The position numbers and the translations under genes are program-made. Of a stretch of DNA of 21,236 nucleotides, positions 14,888 through 21,061 are shown piece by piece. The stretch comes from a virus. Numbering within the stretch: the first letter of the stretch is position 1; every line of letters starts with the position of its first letter. The notes under the pieces were generated by a model, which was not told where the DNA came from, made no database searches, and saw only the letters and a program-made list of their open reading frames with translations. Location: IMG/VR virus record IMGVR_UViG_3300020439_000101, positions 1 through 21,236 of that record; one strand, written 5' to 3'.

Positions 14888-15091
14888 ATGTATAAAATAA
14901 CTAACAAAAAATCAGGATTTATTCAATACAGAAACGCTGAGGAAACAGCAAGTTTTGTGTTTAGAAACAAGCAATCAAATTACACAATTGAGGAAATGTC
15001 AGAGTTTGATCTTACAAAATATGAAAACTTTATTTATGGAGCTTTGATTATTACAACTTTTGTATTAACATTTTTTATTTTACAATTTTAA
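14888..15091 (+). CDS. Small membrane protein, early operon
   Basis: This 67-residue protein has a soluble N-terminal part (YKITNKKSGFIQYRNAEETASFVFRNK) and one C-terminal membrane segment (about residues 49-66: FIYGALIITTFVLTFFILQF), a tail-anchored layout. No family is recognised. Early phage membrane proteins of this kind often modify the host envelope or block superinfection, which is analogy only. Two bases separate it from the next ATG. Confidence 0.68.
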   Translation: MYKITNKKSGFIQYRNAEETASFVFRNKQSNYTIEEMSEFDLTKYENFIYGALIITTFVLTFFILQF

Positions 15092-15093
15092 TC

Positions 15094-15480
15094 ATGACAA
15101 AAAAAGAAAGATTAAATTCACTATATAAAGACAACTCTTTAACAAAAGAGGATGTTTACACTGACAAGAGAGGATTTACTATAATAACAAGATCTGGAAT
15201 TGAACAAATCCAATGGAACAATAAAATTGATGTAAGGTTTGAAATCATAAGTTCAGAACTTGGAAACATTATAATCAAAGCAACTTCTTTTCAAGATGGA
15301 GAAAGAAAATGTGAAACTTATGGATCAGCTTCAAAAGATAACTGTTTTCAGAAGTTTCCTGTTGAAATTGCTGAGAAAAGGGCTTTGGCTCGTGTAATTA
15401 TTAAAACTATGGGTCTAACGAACACTTTGGGAATAGATGAGGTTGACTTTCAAATCAATAAAAAAACCAAAGCAGAATGA
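15094..15480 (+). CDS. Candidate single-strand annealing or recombination accessory protein
   Basis: This 128-residue protein begins with a helical stretch (KKERLNSLYKDNSLTKEDVYTDKRGFTIITRSGIEQIQ), then paired strands (DVRFEIIS, NIIIKATSFQDGERKCETYG) and a helix, FPVEIAEKRALARVIIKTMGL. The GYPVEMAEKRAxxRxILKxxG-type ending is one I know from small phage proteins encoded just before RecB-like nucleases, and resembles the core of Rad52/ERF-type annealing proteins. It overlaps the nuclease start as ATGA, which ties the two together as a two-component recombination pair. The annealing role is inferred from this context. Confidence 0.6.
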   Translation: MTKKERLNSLYKDNSLTKEDVYTDKRGFTIITRSGIEQIQWNNKIDVRFEIISSELGNIIIKATSFQDGERKCETYGSASKDNCFQKFPVEIAEKRALARVIIKTMGLTNTLGIDEVDFQINKKTKAE

Positions 15481-16223
15481 AAATAAGTCAATCTATGCTC
15501 AGAGATTTTTACAATCCTGAATATTGCAAAATAAAATGGGAGGAAGTTTATTTAAATAACTTCAGAACAAAACCAAGCGACGCAATGTTAGATGGATTGG
15601 TGTTTGAACAAAATGTAATTGGAGAAAGTAGAGGTGGAGAAGTTTACGAAATACCAAAAGGAAAGACAGGAAAACCATTAAAAAGAGAAACAGACCTTCT
15701 TTTATTAGCTGAGAAGTCAAAACAGATGTTAAAGGATTTGGAGATTGAATTAATTGAAGTTCAACCTGAATGGGAAACAGATGATCTTATTGGACATCCA
15801 GACGCTTTAATAAAGTATAAAGGAGAACTTGCAATAATGGACTTGAAATATACATCAATGAAAGAAGATGAAAATTGCAAATGGAATCCTTATGGTTGGT
15901 CTAATTTAGTTGATGAAAATACGGGAGAGGTTTACAAGGATTTTACTCAGGCCATTCACTATATAGAAATGTATTATCAAATGAAAGGAGTTTATCTTCC
16001 ATTTTTTTATGTTATTTTTGGAAAATCTGGATGGAGCAAATTTGTTTTGGTTGAAGCGTCAAAAGAAAAGATTGAAGAACACAGAAACAAAATAAAACGA
16101 TTTAAAAAGGATTTAAAGAACTTTAAGCCATTTGGGGTGGACAACTACTCAATTTGCAGAAAATGTCCTGTAATGTGTGATAAAAGGGTTTTAAAACCAA
16201 ATCTTATTGAAATACTATACTAA
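15477..16223 (+). CDS. PD-(D/E)XK exonuclease with probable 4Fe-4S cluster (RecB/Cas4-like)
   Basis: This 248-residue nuclease shows the PD-(D/E)XK order: an N-terminal GLVFEQN helix, IGHPDALIKYKGEL with Asp109, AIMDLKYT with Asp122 and Lys124, and the QAIHY helix (Gln158...Tyr162) typical of RecB/Cas4/AddB nucleases. Cys17 near the start and Cys227, Cys230 and Cys234 near the end have the one-plus-three spacing that holds the 4Fe-4S cluster in AddB, Cas4 and Dna2. It probably resects double-stranded ends for the annealing partner encoded upstream. Its stop overlaps the next start as TAATG. Confidence 0.82.
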   Translation: MKISQSMLRDFYNPEYCKIKWEEVYLNNFRTKPSDAMLDGLVFEQNVIGESRGGEVYEIPKGKTGKPLKRETDLLLLAEKSKQMLKDLEIELIEVQPEWETDDLIGHPDALIKYKGELAIMDLKYTSMKEDENCKWNPYGWSNLVDENTGEVYKDFTQAIHYIEMYYQMKGVYLPFFYVIFGKSGWSKFVLVEASKEKIEEHRNKIKRFKKDLKNFKPFGVDNYSICRKCPVMCDKRVLKPNLIEILY

Positions 16224-16612
16224 TGAATTTAAAAGATACAGAAAGAATGGAGGTTGCAAAGTATGTGATTTCTAAAATTTGGGATTGTGAAGCTCTGGAG
16301 TTCACACAAATGAAAAAAAGAAAAAGAAACATTATAAATGCAAGAAGGTTTTTTATTTACTATCTATGGAAATATTTGGATGTTAAACATATGAAAATGA
16401 AAAATTATATTTATGGAATGAATCATGCAACATCTATTTATCATTGTAGAATATTTGAACAGGAGCTTGAACTCTATAAAGACATAAGAAAAAAATTTAT
16501 TACTTTTTTATATTATTCAGACAATAAAGAATATGTAAAAATGAAAATAGATATGAAATTTCCATTGGAAGTGATGGAAAACTTAGAATTAAACCAAAAA
16601 TACTTATATTAA
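16223..16612 (+). CDS. DnaA domain IV-like DNA-binding protein
   Basis: This 129-residue protein has no ATPase part. Residues 31-79 match the DnaA box-binding domain in order: RKRNIINARRFFIYYLWKYL corresponds to the conserved helix 'RKREIVxARQIAMYLxR', then a short HTH, then YGMNHATSIYHCRIFE in place of the DnaA signature 'GRDHTTVxHAxxxI'. The C-terminal 40 residues are helical and not recognised. It may recruit host replication proteins to a phage origin or compete with host DnaA for its boxes. It lies between the nuclease and the single-strand binding protein, in the replication module. Confidence 0.7.
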   Translation: MNLKDTERMEVAKYVISKIWDCEALEFTQMKKRKRNIINARRFFIYYLWKYLDVKHMKMKNYIYGMNHATSIYHCRIFEQELELYKDIRKKFITFLYYSDNKEYVKMKIDMKFPLEVMENLELNQKYLY

Positions 16613-16613
16613 A

Positions 16614-16928
16614 ATGAAAATTACAGGAAAATTAGCAAAAGTGCTAGACAGACAAACAGGAATTTCAAAAGCTGGAAAAGAATGGCAAAAACAGAGTTTT
16701 GTTTTGGACACAGGTTCGGACTTTAACAATGAGATTTGTATTGACACTTTTGGAGAAAAAATTGAATTGATCCAGAGCTTAAAAATTGGAGCAAACATTG
16801 AAGTCAAATTAAATGTTAGTTCTAAAGAATTTAAAGGGAGATATTATCATAACATCTCAGCTTGGGAAATTAATTTAATTGATGGAGTTGCAGACCATAA
16901 TGTTGAATCTGATGAAATGCCGTTCTAA
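16614..16928 (+). CDS. Single-strand DNA-binding protein, DUF3127 type
   Basis: This 104-residue OB-fold protein has the pattern of DUF3127, the SSB-like family common in Bacteroidota and their phages: ITGKLAKVLDRQTGISKAGKEWQKQSFVLDT, then ICIDTFGEKIELI, then KGRYYHNISAWEINLI. The final DEMPF is an acidic tip like the DDDIPF end by which SSB contacts partner proteins. It coats single strands in replication and in nuclease-plus-annealing recombination. It starts 1 base after the previous stop; its TAA overlaps the next ATG. Confidence 0.85.
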   Translation: MKITGKLAKVLDRQTGISKAGKEWQKQSFVLDTGSDFNNEICIDTFGEKIELIQSLKIGANIEVKLNVSSKEFKGRYYHNISAWEINLIDGVADHNVESDEMPF

Positions 16929-17299
16929 TGTTGAAAGGTTACGAAAACATCAATTTTGAACTTTGTGAGGATGACCTTAAATGGATTGGTCCTTTCAAAA
17001 AAGCTTTGGAAAGAAGGATTGGAAAAGAAAACGCTGTTACAAACAAAGAAATCCAAGAAAAAACGGGGTTGTCCTCGCAAAAAGTTCATAAGATAATACA
17101 ACACTTGAGAGTTAACAATTTAGTTGCTGGAATTTGTTCCAATGGGAGAGGTTATTACATAGCAAAAAACATGAATGAATTGGATGAATGTTTGGACTCA
17201 TTAAGACAAAGAATATTTTCACAAATGAAAACATTGCATTGCTTAGAAAAACAAGATGTGATGTTTGGTGGGGTTGGACAATTAACAATATTTGATTGA
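16928..17299 (+). CDS. Winged-helix DNA-binding protein
   Basis: This 123-residue protein has a clear winged helix-turn-helix in the middle (VTNKEIQEKTGLSSQKVHKIIQHLRVNNLVAGICSNGRGYYIA, with the wing at the end) followed by a helix (LDECLDSLRQRIFSQMKTLHCLEKQ) that may dimerise. The end, MFGGVGQLTIFD, resembles a short partner-binding tail. I recognise the type from Bacteroidota phages, where it often sits beside SSB and the initiator. It may be an early regulator or a replication accessory. Confidence 0.75.
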   Translation: MLKGYENINFELCEDDLKWIGPFKKALERRIGKENAVTNKEIQEKTGLSSQKVHKIIQHLRVNNLVAGICSNGRGYYIAKNMNELDECLDSLRQRIFSQMKTLHCLEKQDVMFGGVGQLTIFD

Positions 17300-17940
17300 T
17301 GAAAATAAAAAGAATACAAAAGAGTAAAAACTACTCAATCATTTCAAATGAAATATTGAAAAGAAAAGATTTGAGTTTGAAAGCAAAAGGATTAATGAGT
17401 TTGATCTTATCACTTCCAGATGATTGGGATTTGAATGTGAATGGTTTGGTTAAGATTGTAAAAGAGTCAAAAAACACATTATACTCAATTTTAAAAGAAC
17501 TTAATAGTTTCGGATATGTAGAAAGAAAAAGAATAACAGATAATTCAGGAAAAGTTCTTAAATGGGAGTTAATTGTTTATGAAAAACCACATCCCAAAAA
17601 ACCAGATCCCAAAAAACCAGATGTGGAAAATTGCTCACAAGTAAATACTAATATAAAACAAAATACTAATTTAACAAAGCACAATAAAGAAAAATTTTCA
17701 ATTCAAGTTTTTGAGATGGGTATTTTAAACAAAGAGGAGTCAAACAATTTCATTGATTATTGGTCCGAAAAAAACAAGAAGGGAAAAATGAGGTGGGAAC
17801 TTCAAAAGACTTGGGATTTAAGTTTGAGAATGAAAAGATGGAAAAGAACTTCCAAGAGTTCAGGAAGGTCAAAAATAGAAAATCAAATGAGTGCTCATTA
17901 TGGGGCTTTGGAATTATTGGAAAAGAAATATGGGAATTAA
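17299..17940 (+). CDS. Replication initiator-like winged-helix protein
   Basis: This 213-residue protein starts at ATG 17299 (TGATG overlap); a TTG directly before is not needed. Residues 1-95 form a winged helix of the kind found in phage and plasmid replication proteins: NYSIISNEILKRKDLSLKAKGLMSLIL, LNVNGLVKIVKESKNTLYSILKEL, FGYVERKR. A linker with tandem PKKPD repeats (98-108) and Asn-rich sequence follows. The C-terminal part, FIDYWSEKNKKGKMRWELQKTWDLSLRMKRWKR, is a segment I know from such HTH replication proteins. The linker DNA carries tandem direct repeats beside AT-rich sequence, as in lambda O. It probably binds the origin and loads host replication proteins. Confidence 0.75.
   Translation: MKIKRIQKSKNYSIISNEILKRKDLSLKAKGLMSLILSLPDDWDLNVNGLVKIVKESKNTLYSILKELNSFGYVERKRITDNSGKVLKWELIVYEKPHPKKPDPKKPDVENCSQVNTNIKQNTNLTKHNKEKFSIQVFEMGILNKEESNNFIDYWSEKNKKGKMRWELQKTWDLSLRMKRWKRTSKSSGRSKIENQMSAHYGALELLEKKYGN
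17587..17670 (+). repeat. Candidate origin: tandem 15-base repeats and AT-rich region inside the initiator-like gene
   Basis: ATCCCAAAAAACCAG occurs twice head to tail (17591-17605, 17606-17620) and a third copy begins at 17621. The repeats are bracketed by CCACAT (17587-17592) and ATGTGG (17621-17626). TGTGGAAAA (17622-17630) is a relaxed DnaA box on the minus strand, although such relaxed matches are expected several times by chance in this window. AAATACTAAT follows twice (17643-17652, 17661-17670) in a very AT-rich run. Confidence 0.5.
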
Positions 17941-18556
17941 TTTATATAACAAGGATTGCATGGAGGCTTTGAAGGAATTTAAAGATAATCAATTTGATTT
18001 AGCTATAGTTGACCCTCCTTATGGAATTGGAGCGGGAAGTAAAAATTTTATAAATGGTAGTAGCAAAACAGAAAAAAACTATTTTAGAGAAAATGATTGG
18101 GACATAGCTCCTAAAAAAGAATATTTTAAGGAATTACAAAGAGTAAGTAAGAATCAAATAATTTGGGGGGGAAATTACTTTGTAGAACATTTACAGAATT
18201 TTAGATGTTTTATATTTTGGGACAAAACTATACACGGAAATAGTTATGCAGATGGTGAATTAGCTTGGACTTCTTTTAATAAAGTTGCAAGGTATTACAG
18301 AAAAAATATTGCACAAGTTACAATTGAAGGCAGAATGCATCCAACACAAAAACCAATAACTTTGTATGAATTTTTGCTAATGAACTATGCAAAAGAAGGC
18401 GATAAAATTCTAGATACTCATTTAGGAAGTGGAAGCATTGCGATTGCTTGCCATAATTTAGGATTTGATTTAGAAGGATTTGAGTTAGATACAGAATATT
18501 TTGAAGCGGCAAAAAAACGATTAAAACAACATCAATCTCAATTAAGAATATTATGA
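17930..18556 (+). CDS. Orphan DNA methyltransferase (DPPY type)
   Basis: This 208-residue methylase starts at ATG 17930, inside the end of the initiator-like gene. Motif order is catalytic DPPYG (28-32) first, then HPTQKP (137-142), then the S-adenosylmethionine-binding DTHLGSGS (162-169) and GFELDTEYFEAAKKRL. This is the beta-class layout of N6-adenine or N4-cytosine methylases. The target-recognition region between is short, about 100 residues, with AWTSFNK and WDKT. No restriction enzyme is adjacent, so it probably protects phage DNA from host enzymes or marks DNA for replication timing. Confidence 0.88.
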   Translation: MGINLYNKDCMEALKEFKDNQFDLAIVDPPYGIGAGSKNFINGSSKTEKNYFRENDWDIAPKKEYFKELQRVSKNQIIWGGNYFVEHLQNFRCFIFWDKTIHGNSYADGELAWTSFNKVARYYRKNIAQVTIEGRMHPTQKPITLYEFLLMNYAKEGDKILDTHLGSGSIAIACHNLGFDLEGFELDTEYFEAAKKRLKQHQSQLRIL

Positions 18557-18714
18557 AAAACAATAAAGAAACATTAAATCCTGTTGGAAAAGCAAGAATC
18601 ATTGCAGATAGTTTAACAACAGATGTTAGATTACAAAACAAGTTGTTGGAAATACTAACAAGAAACCTATCTGTTGAACAAATAAACAAAATATATAATG
18701 AAAGAACTAACTAA
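18553..18714 (+). CDS. Small hypothetical helical protein
   Basis: This 53-residue protein starts in the ATGA overlap with the methylase stop and ends overlapping the next gene by 17 bases, which supports it as a real coupled gene. The sequence (NPVGKARIIADSLTTDVRLQNKLLEILTRNLSVEQINKIYNERTN, read in two helices) has no membrane segment or recognised motif. A role with the neighbouring proteins is possible but unknown. Confidence 0.6.
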   Translation: MKNNKETLNPVGKARIIADSLTTDVRLQNKLLEILTRNLSVEQINKIYNERTN

Positions 18715-19060
18715 AAAATGCATCGGATTAATAAGTTCAAGTTTGGTTCAATTAGGACAAACAAAAACAGATAAGGACATTTTGATTCTTGCTTCAACAT
18801 TAGCTGAGGACCTTGTGAGAGATTTTCCAAGAATGGAATGGAAAGACATTGAGGAAGCATTCAGAACAGGAATCAGAGAAACTGATGAATTTAGTTTGAA
18901 TGTTAAGACATACTACAAATGGATTAAACATCAAAAAAAAATTATTTATGAGGATCAATGGAATCAAGAAAACAAATTACACTATTCAGAGGATAAGCGT
19001 CTGAAATATAGATCAAGAAATGGAACAGGACTTTTAACAATTAATAAATTAATAAAATGA
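18698..19060 (+). CDS. Hypothetical early protein
   Basis: This 120-residue protein is helical (KELTKKCIGLISSSLVQLG, KTDKDILILASTLAEDLVRDFP, EWKDIEEAFRTGIRE) and contains FSLNVKTYYKWIKHQKK. The pattern of a helical domain followed by 'xNVKTYYKWIK' is known to me from Bacteroidota phages near replication genes, where function is unassigned. It could be a helicase-loader-like or DNA-binding accessory given its place, but no motif settles this. The C-terminal 40 residues look disordered and basic. Confidence 0.65.
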   Translation: MKELTKKCIGLISSSLVQLGQTKTDKDILILASTLAEDLVRDFPRMEWKDIEEAFRTGIRETDEFSLNVKTYYKWIKHQKKIIYEDQWNQENKLHYSEDKRLKYRSRNGTGLLTINKLIK

Positions 19061-19293
19061 TAAACAGATTTAAAAAAAGAGCTTACAAAACAAAAGACAA
19101 ATCCTTATTTCATAAATGGTTAAAAGAGGAAGGATATAACAGAGTTGGAATGTCTATTGACTTGGATGTAACTGAGGCAACAATTGACAGGTATATGAGA
19201 GAACCTGAGAGATTAACTCTGAAACAAATCAAAATCATTTGTGAATCAACCAAAGTGGATAGCAACTTTATAATGGATTTAATATGGAATTGA
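19057..19293 (+). CDS. Small HTH-type regulator candidate
   Basis: This 78-residue protein carries a likely helix-turn-helix (VGMSIDLDVTEATIDRYMREPERLTLKQIKIICESTKV), with helix, turn and recognition helix as in Cro/repressor-like folds, and a following helix, DSNFIMDLI. It overlaps its upstream neighbour by ATGA and its downstream neighbour by 10 bases. An early regulator is likely. No matching repressor gene in the opposite orientation was found. Confidence 0.62.
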   Translation: MINRFKKRAYKTKDKSLFHKWLKEEGYNRVGMSIDLDVTEATIDRYMREPERLTLKQIKIICESTKVDSNFIMDLIWN

Positions 19294-19511
19294 GAGAGTT
19301 AACCCCACCTGAAGGAAAGTTTTATCAATGTGAACTTTGTTACAATGAAGCAATTGACATGGACACTTATTGTGAAGAACACCAAAGATGTTTTGATTGT
19401 GGAGAAAGAGAGGTTTGTGATCAGGATTGCTTATATCAACCATTGATTGAACAATACAACAGAAACAGACCTTTCAAAGATTTTATTTATCATGTTCATC
19501 AAATAAAATGA
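19284..19511 (+). CDS. Small zinc-binding protein
   Basis: This 75-residue protein holds eight ligands in a regular pattern: C16-x2-C19, C30-x2-H33, C36-x2-C39, C45-x3-C49. It could bind two zinc ions in adjacent or interleaved knuckles, with a conserved-looking YQCELCYNEAIDMDTYC...CFDCGE segment. The last 25 residues are helical. Such small zinc proteins in phages may bind nucleic acid or host RNA polymerase. The family is not recognised. Confidence 0.68.
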   Translation: MELRELTPPEGKFYQCELCYNEAIDMDTYCEEHQRCFDCGEREVCDQDCLYQPLIEQYNRNRPFKDFIYHVHQIK

Positions 19512-19702
19512 AAAAGAAGTTAAGAAGTTATAAAGAACTCAATCATTTCACAAAGGGATGGATTTTTGCAAGGTTAAAATATAATGAAACAATTCCAGAG
19601 ATTGCAAAACATTTTAATTGTAGTGTTGTTACAATTAATAGAGTAATTGAGGAGAGATTAAATATTAACAAACGAATGTTAAAAACCAAAAAGAATGGAT
19701 AA
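19508..19702 (+). CDS. Small HTH protein
   Basis: This 64-residue basic protein has a helix-turn-helix (WIFARLKYNETIPEIAKHFNCSVVTINRVIEERL), flanked by lysine-rich ends. The layout resembles short resolvase- or sigma-type HTH domains that act on their own. The start overlaps the zinc-protein stop as ATGA, and the stop overlaps the next start. It is probably a DNA-binding regulator of the early operon; the target is unknown. Confidence 0.62.
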   Translation: MKKKLRSYKELNHFTKGWIFARLKYNETIPEIAKHFNCSVVTINRVIEERLNINKRMLKTKKNG

Positions 19703-19793
19703 ATTAGATGAATTAATACACCGAATTAAACAACATCAACCGTTGATAATAATTATTTTTATATATTTGTTGGCAATAATACTTCTATTATGA
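19695..19793 (+). CDS. 32-residue membrane peptide
   Basis: This short frame encodes a hydrophilic head (MDKLDELIHRIKQHQP) and one membrane segment (LIIIIFIYLLAIILLL). It overlaps both neighbours by a few bases (ATGGATAA and ATGA), the same coupling as other genes here. It carries TATATTTG at 19762-19769, resembling a -7 box, but the spacing to an upstream TTG is only 16 bases. It pairs with the next gene, another small membrane protein. Confidence 0.5.
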   Translation: MDKLDELIHRIKQHQPLIIIIFIYLLAIILLL

Positions 19794-19930
19794 AAGAATT
19801 AAAACAAGTTTGTGAATTGATTGGATATATTATTGGAGCAATTGTTGCTTTGCCTTTTATTATTTCATCATTAATATTAATATATATTTTTAAAGCACTT
19901 GAAACATTTTGGAAAAATCCAGAAAGGTAA
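19790..19930 (+). CDS. 46-residue membrane protein
   Basis: This 46-residue protein has a long hydrophobic stretch (about residues 10-36: LIGYIIGAIVALPFIISSLILIYIF), enough for one segment, and a polar end, LETFWKNPER. It starts with ATGA overlap. Its last 31 bases are also the first codons of the NinB-like gene in another frame. Two adjacent small membrane genes in the early operon suggest superinfection exclusion or envelope modification, without direct evidence. Confidence 0.52.
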   Translation: MKELKQVCELIGYIIGAIVALPFIISSLILIYIFKALETFWKNPER

Positions 19931-20279
19931 AATTGTATTTGATGACAAAGCCAAATTCATTAATGACGTTTCTAAAATGTCAGATGGAATAAGAGTTGTT
20001 ATTGAAGTCAGAGAAGCCGAAAATGTAAGGACAAACAATCAAAACCGTTTGTGGTGGTCTTGGATGACTATAATTGCAGGGGAACTTGGTTATTCAAAAC
20101 AAGAGATTCATGATATTCTCAAATATAAGTTTTTATTAAAAGAAGAAATGATTGATGGGGAGATTTATCAAAGTTTAAAATCAACAACAACTTTAACAAA
20201 GGAAGAGTTTCAAAAACTTACTCAGGATGTTTTCTTTTGGGCAAACGATACGTTTAACATAAATCTTCCAAATGAGTGA
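19899..20279 (+). CDS. NinB-like recombination protein (TTG start)
   Basis: This 126-residue protein has the pattern of phage NinB-type recombination mediators: RVVIEVREAENVRTNNQNRLWWSWMTIIAGELGYSKQEIHDILKYKFL, where the R-T-N-N-Q-N-x-x-W-W-x core is diagnostic, and later FQKLTQDVFFWANDTFNINLPN. The start is TTG 19899 because the KHFGKIQKGKIVFDDKAKF segment upstream of the first ATG is conserved-looking. TTG is rare in this genome. The family binds single-stranded DNA in phage recombination. It overlaps the VRR-NUC gene by 8 bases. Confidence 0.75.
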   Translation: MKHFGKIQKGKIVFDDKAKFINDVSKMSDGIRVVIEVREAENVRTNNQNRLWWSWMTIIAGELGYSKQEIHDILKYKFLLKEEMIDGEIYQSLKSTTTLTKEEFQKLTQDVFFWANDTFNINLPNE

Positions 20280-20616
20280 AGAAAGATTACAGTCAGAAGT
20301 TGTGAAATATATTCGGTTACAATACCCGAAAGTTAGATTTTGTGCTTCATTAGGTGGAATATATACAGGACCAAGACAAGCATCCAAAGCAAAGAGAACA
20401 GGTTATTCAAGAGGGTTTCCTGATCTACAAATATGTGAGGCTAGAAATGGTTATCATGGATTGTTTATTGAAATAAAAACACATAAGGGCAGAGCAACAG
20501 AAGTTCAAAAGGAATGGATTGATGCACTTAATGAAAGAGGATATAAAGCAGAGATATGTAAAGGACTTCCAGCTATATTGGATTTGATAGATAATTACTT
20601 AAATGAAAAAAGTTAG
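20272..20616 (+). CDS. VRR-NUC domain nuclease
   Basis: This 114-residue protein is a stand-alone VRR-NUC nuclease of the PD-(D/E)XK superfamily. Visible are an N-terminal ERLQSEVVKYIRL helix, GFPDLQI with Asp51, LFIEIKT with Glu67 and Lys69, and Q79KEW, then NERGYKAEICKG. Single-domain phage members are thought to resolve branched DNA such as Holliday junctions, clearing concatemers before packaging. It sits between the NinB-like and HNH-type genes, which together form a recombination/processing group. The start has ATG overlap with the NinB-like stop. Confidence 0.85.
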   Translation: MSEERLQSEVVKYIRLQYPKVRFCASLGGIYTGPRQASKAKRTGYSRGFPDLQICEARNGYHGLFIEIKTHKGRATEVQKEWIDALNERGYKAEICKGLPAILDLIDNYLNEKS

Positions 20617-20932
20617 TTCTAAACAAAGTAAAATAAATAAAGAACTTAAAAGAGTTTATAAAGAGATTAGTCAAGAGAGAGGACATTATTGTTCTGGATG
20701 TGGAAGGAGTGATGTTCCATTAAGTCATTCACATTTAATTCCAAGAAGCAGACGTCCTGATTTACAAACAGATAAAAGAAACATTACTTATCATTGTTTA
20801 AGTATGGGAGAAAGAAAAGGTTGTCATGAGATATGGGAGGGAATAAACAGAGATAGATTGATTGACTATCACAAGAATATGGAATATATTTTAGAAGCAG
20901 ATCCTGAGTATTATTTTTTAATTAGTGAATAA
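20603..20932 (+). CDS. HNH-like zinc nuclease
   Basis: This 109-residue protein holds C30-x2-C33, a SHSHLIPRSRR motif (His42, His44), NITYHC (Asn60, Cys65) and GCHEIWE (Cys74, His75): the order of an HNH/NinG-like fold with a zinc knuckle. The basic N-terminus suggests DNA binding. With NinB-like and VRR-NUC proteins upstream it repeats the nin-region theme of lambdoid phages, where NinB and NinG replace host recombination functions. It could instead be a homing-type nuclease, but no group I intron or disrupted gene is near. It overlaps the VRR-NUC gene by 14 bases. Confidence 0.68.
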   Translation: MKKVSSKQSKINKELKRVYKEISQERGHYCSGCGRSDVPLSHSHLIPRSRRPDLQTDKRNITYHCLSMGERKGCHEIWEGINRDRLIDYHKNMEYILEADPEYYFLISE

Positions 20933-21061
20933 ATGCCAAAGAAAAGAAAACTAAATTCAAAGAATCCAAAATATAAAAAGGATGTGGAAGTGAAACAATA
21001 TGAAAAGAAATTAGTAAAAGAAACACCACTGTTCAAGATGTTTTTTTTATATGAGATATAA
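20933..21061 (+). CDS. Small basic protein
   Basis: This 42-residue frame encodes a strongly basic N-terminal part (PKKRKLNSKNPKYKKDVEVKQ) and a hydrophobic end, FKMFFLYEI. It starts at the first base after the HNH-like stop and its TAA overlaps the next ATG as TAATG. Coupling on both sides favours a real gene. It is not recognised; charge suggests nucleic acid binding. Confidence 0.5.
   Translation: MPKKRKLNSKNPKYKKDVEVKQYEKKLVKETPLFKMFFLYEI

Noticed and set aside
16013-16020. TATTTTTG resembling a Bacteroidota -7 box inside the nuclease gene
   Set aside because: No TTG or TTTG lies at the proper distance upstream and the site is mid-gene.
19743-19769. TTG...TATATTTG as an internal promoter for the NinB-like gene
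   Set aside because: The 16-base spacing is shorter than usual and the T/A-rich match is explained by codons for a membrane segment; kept only as a remark.
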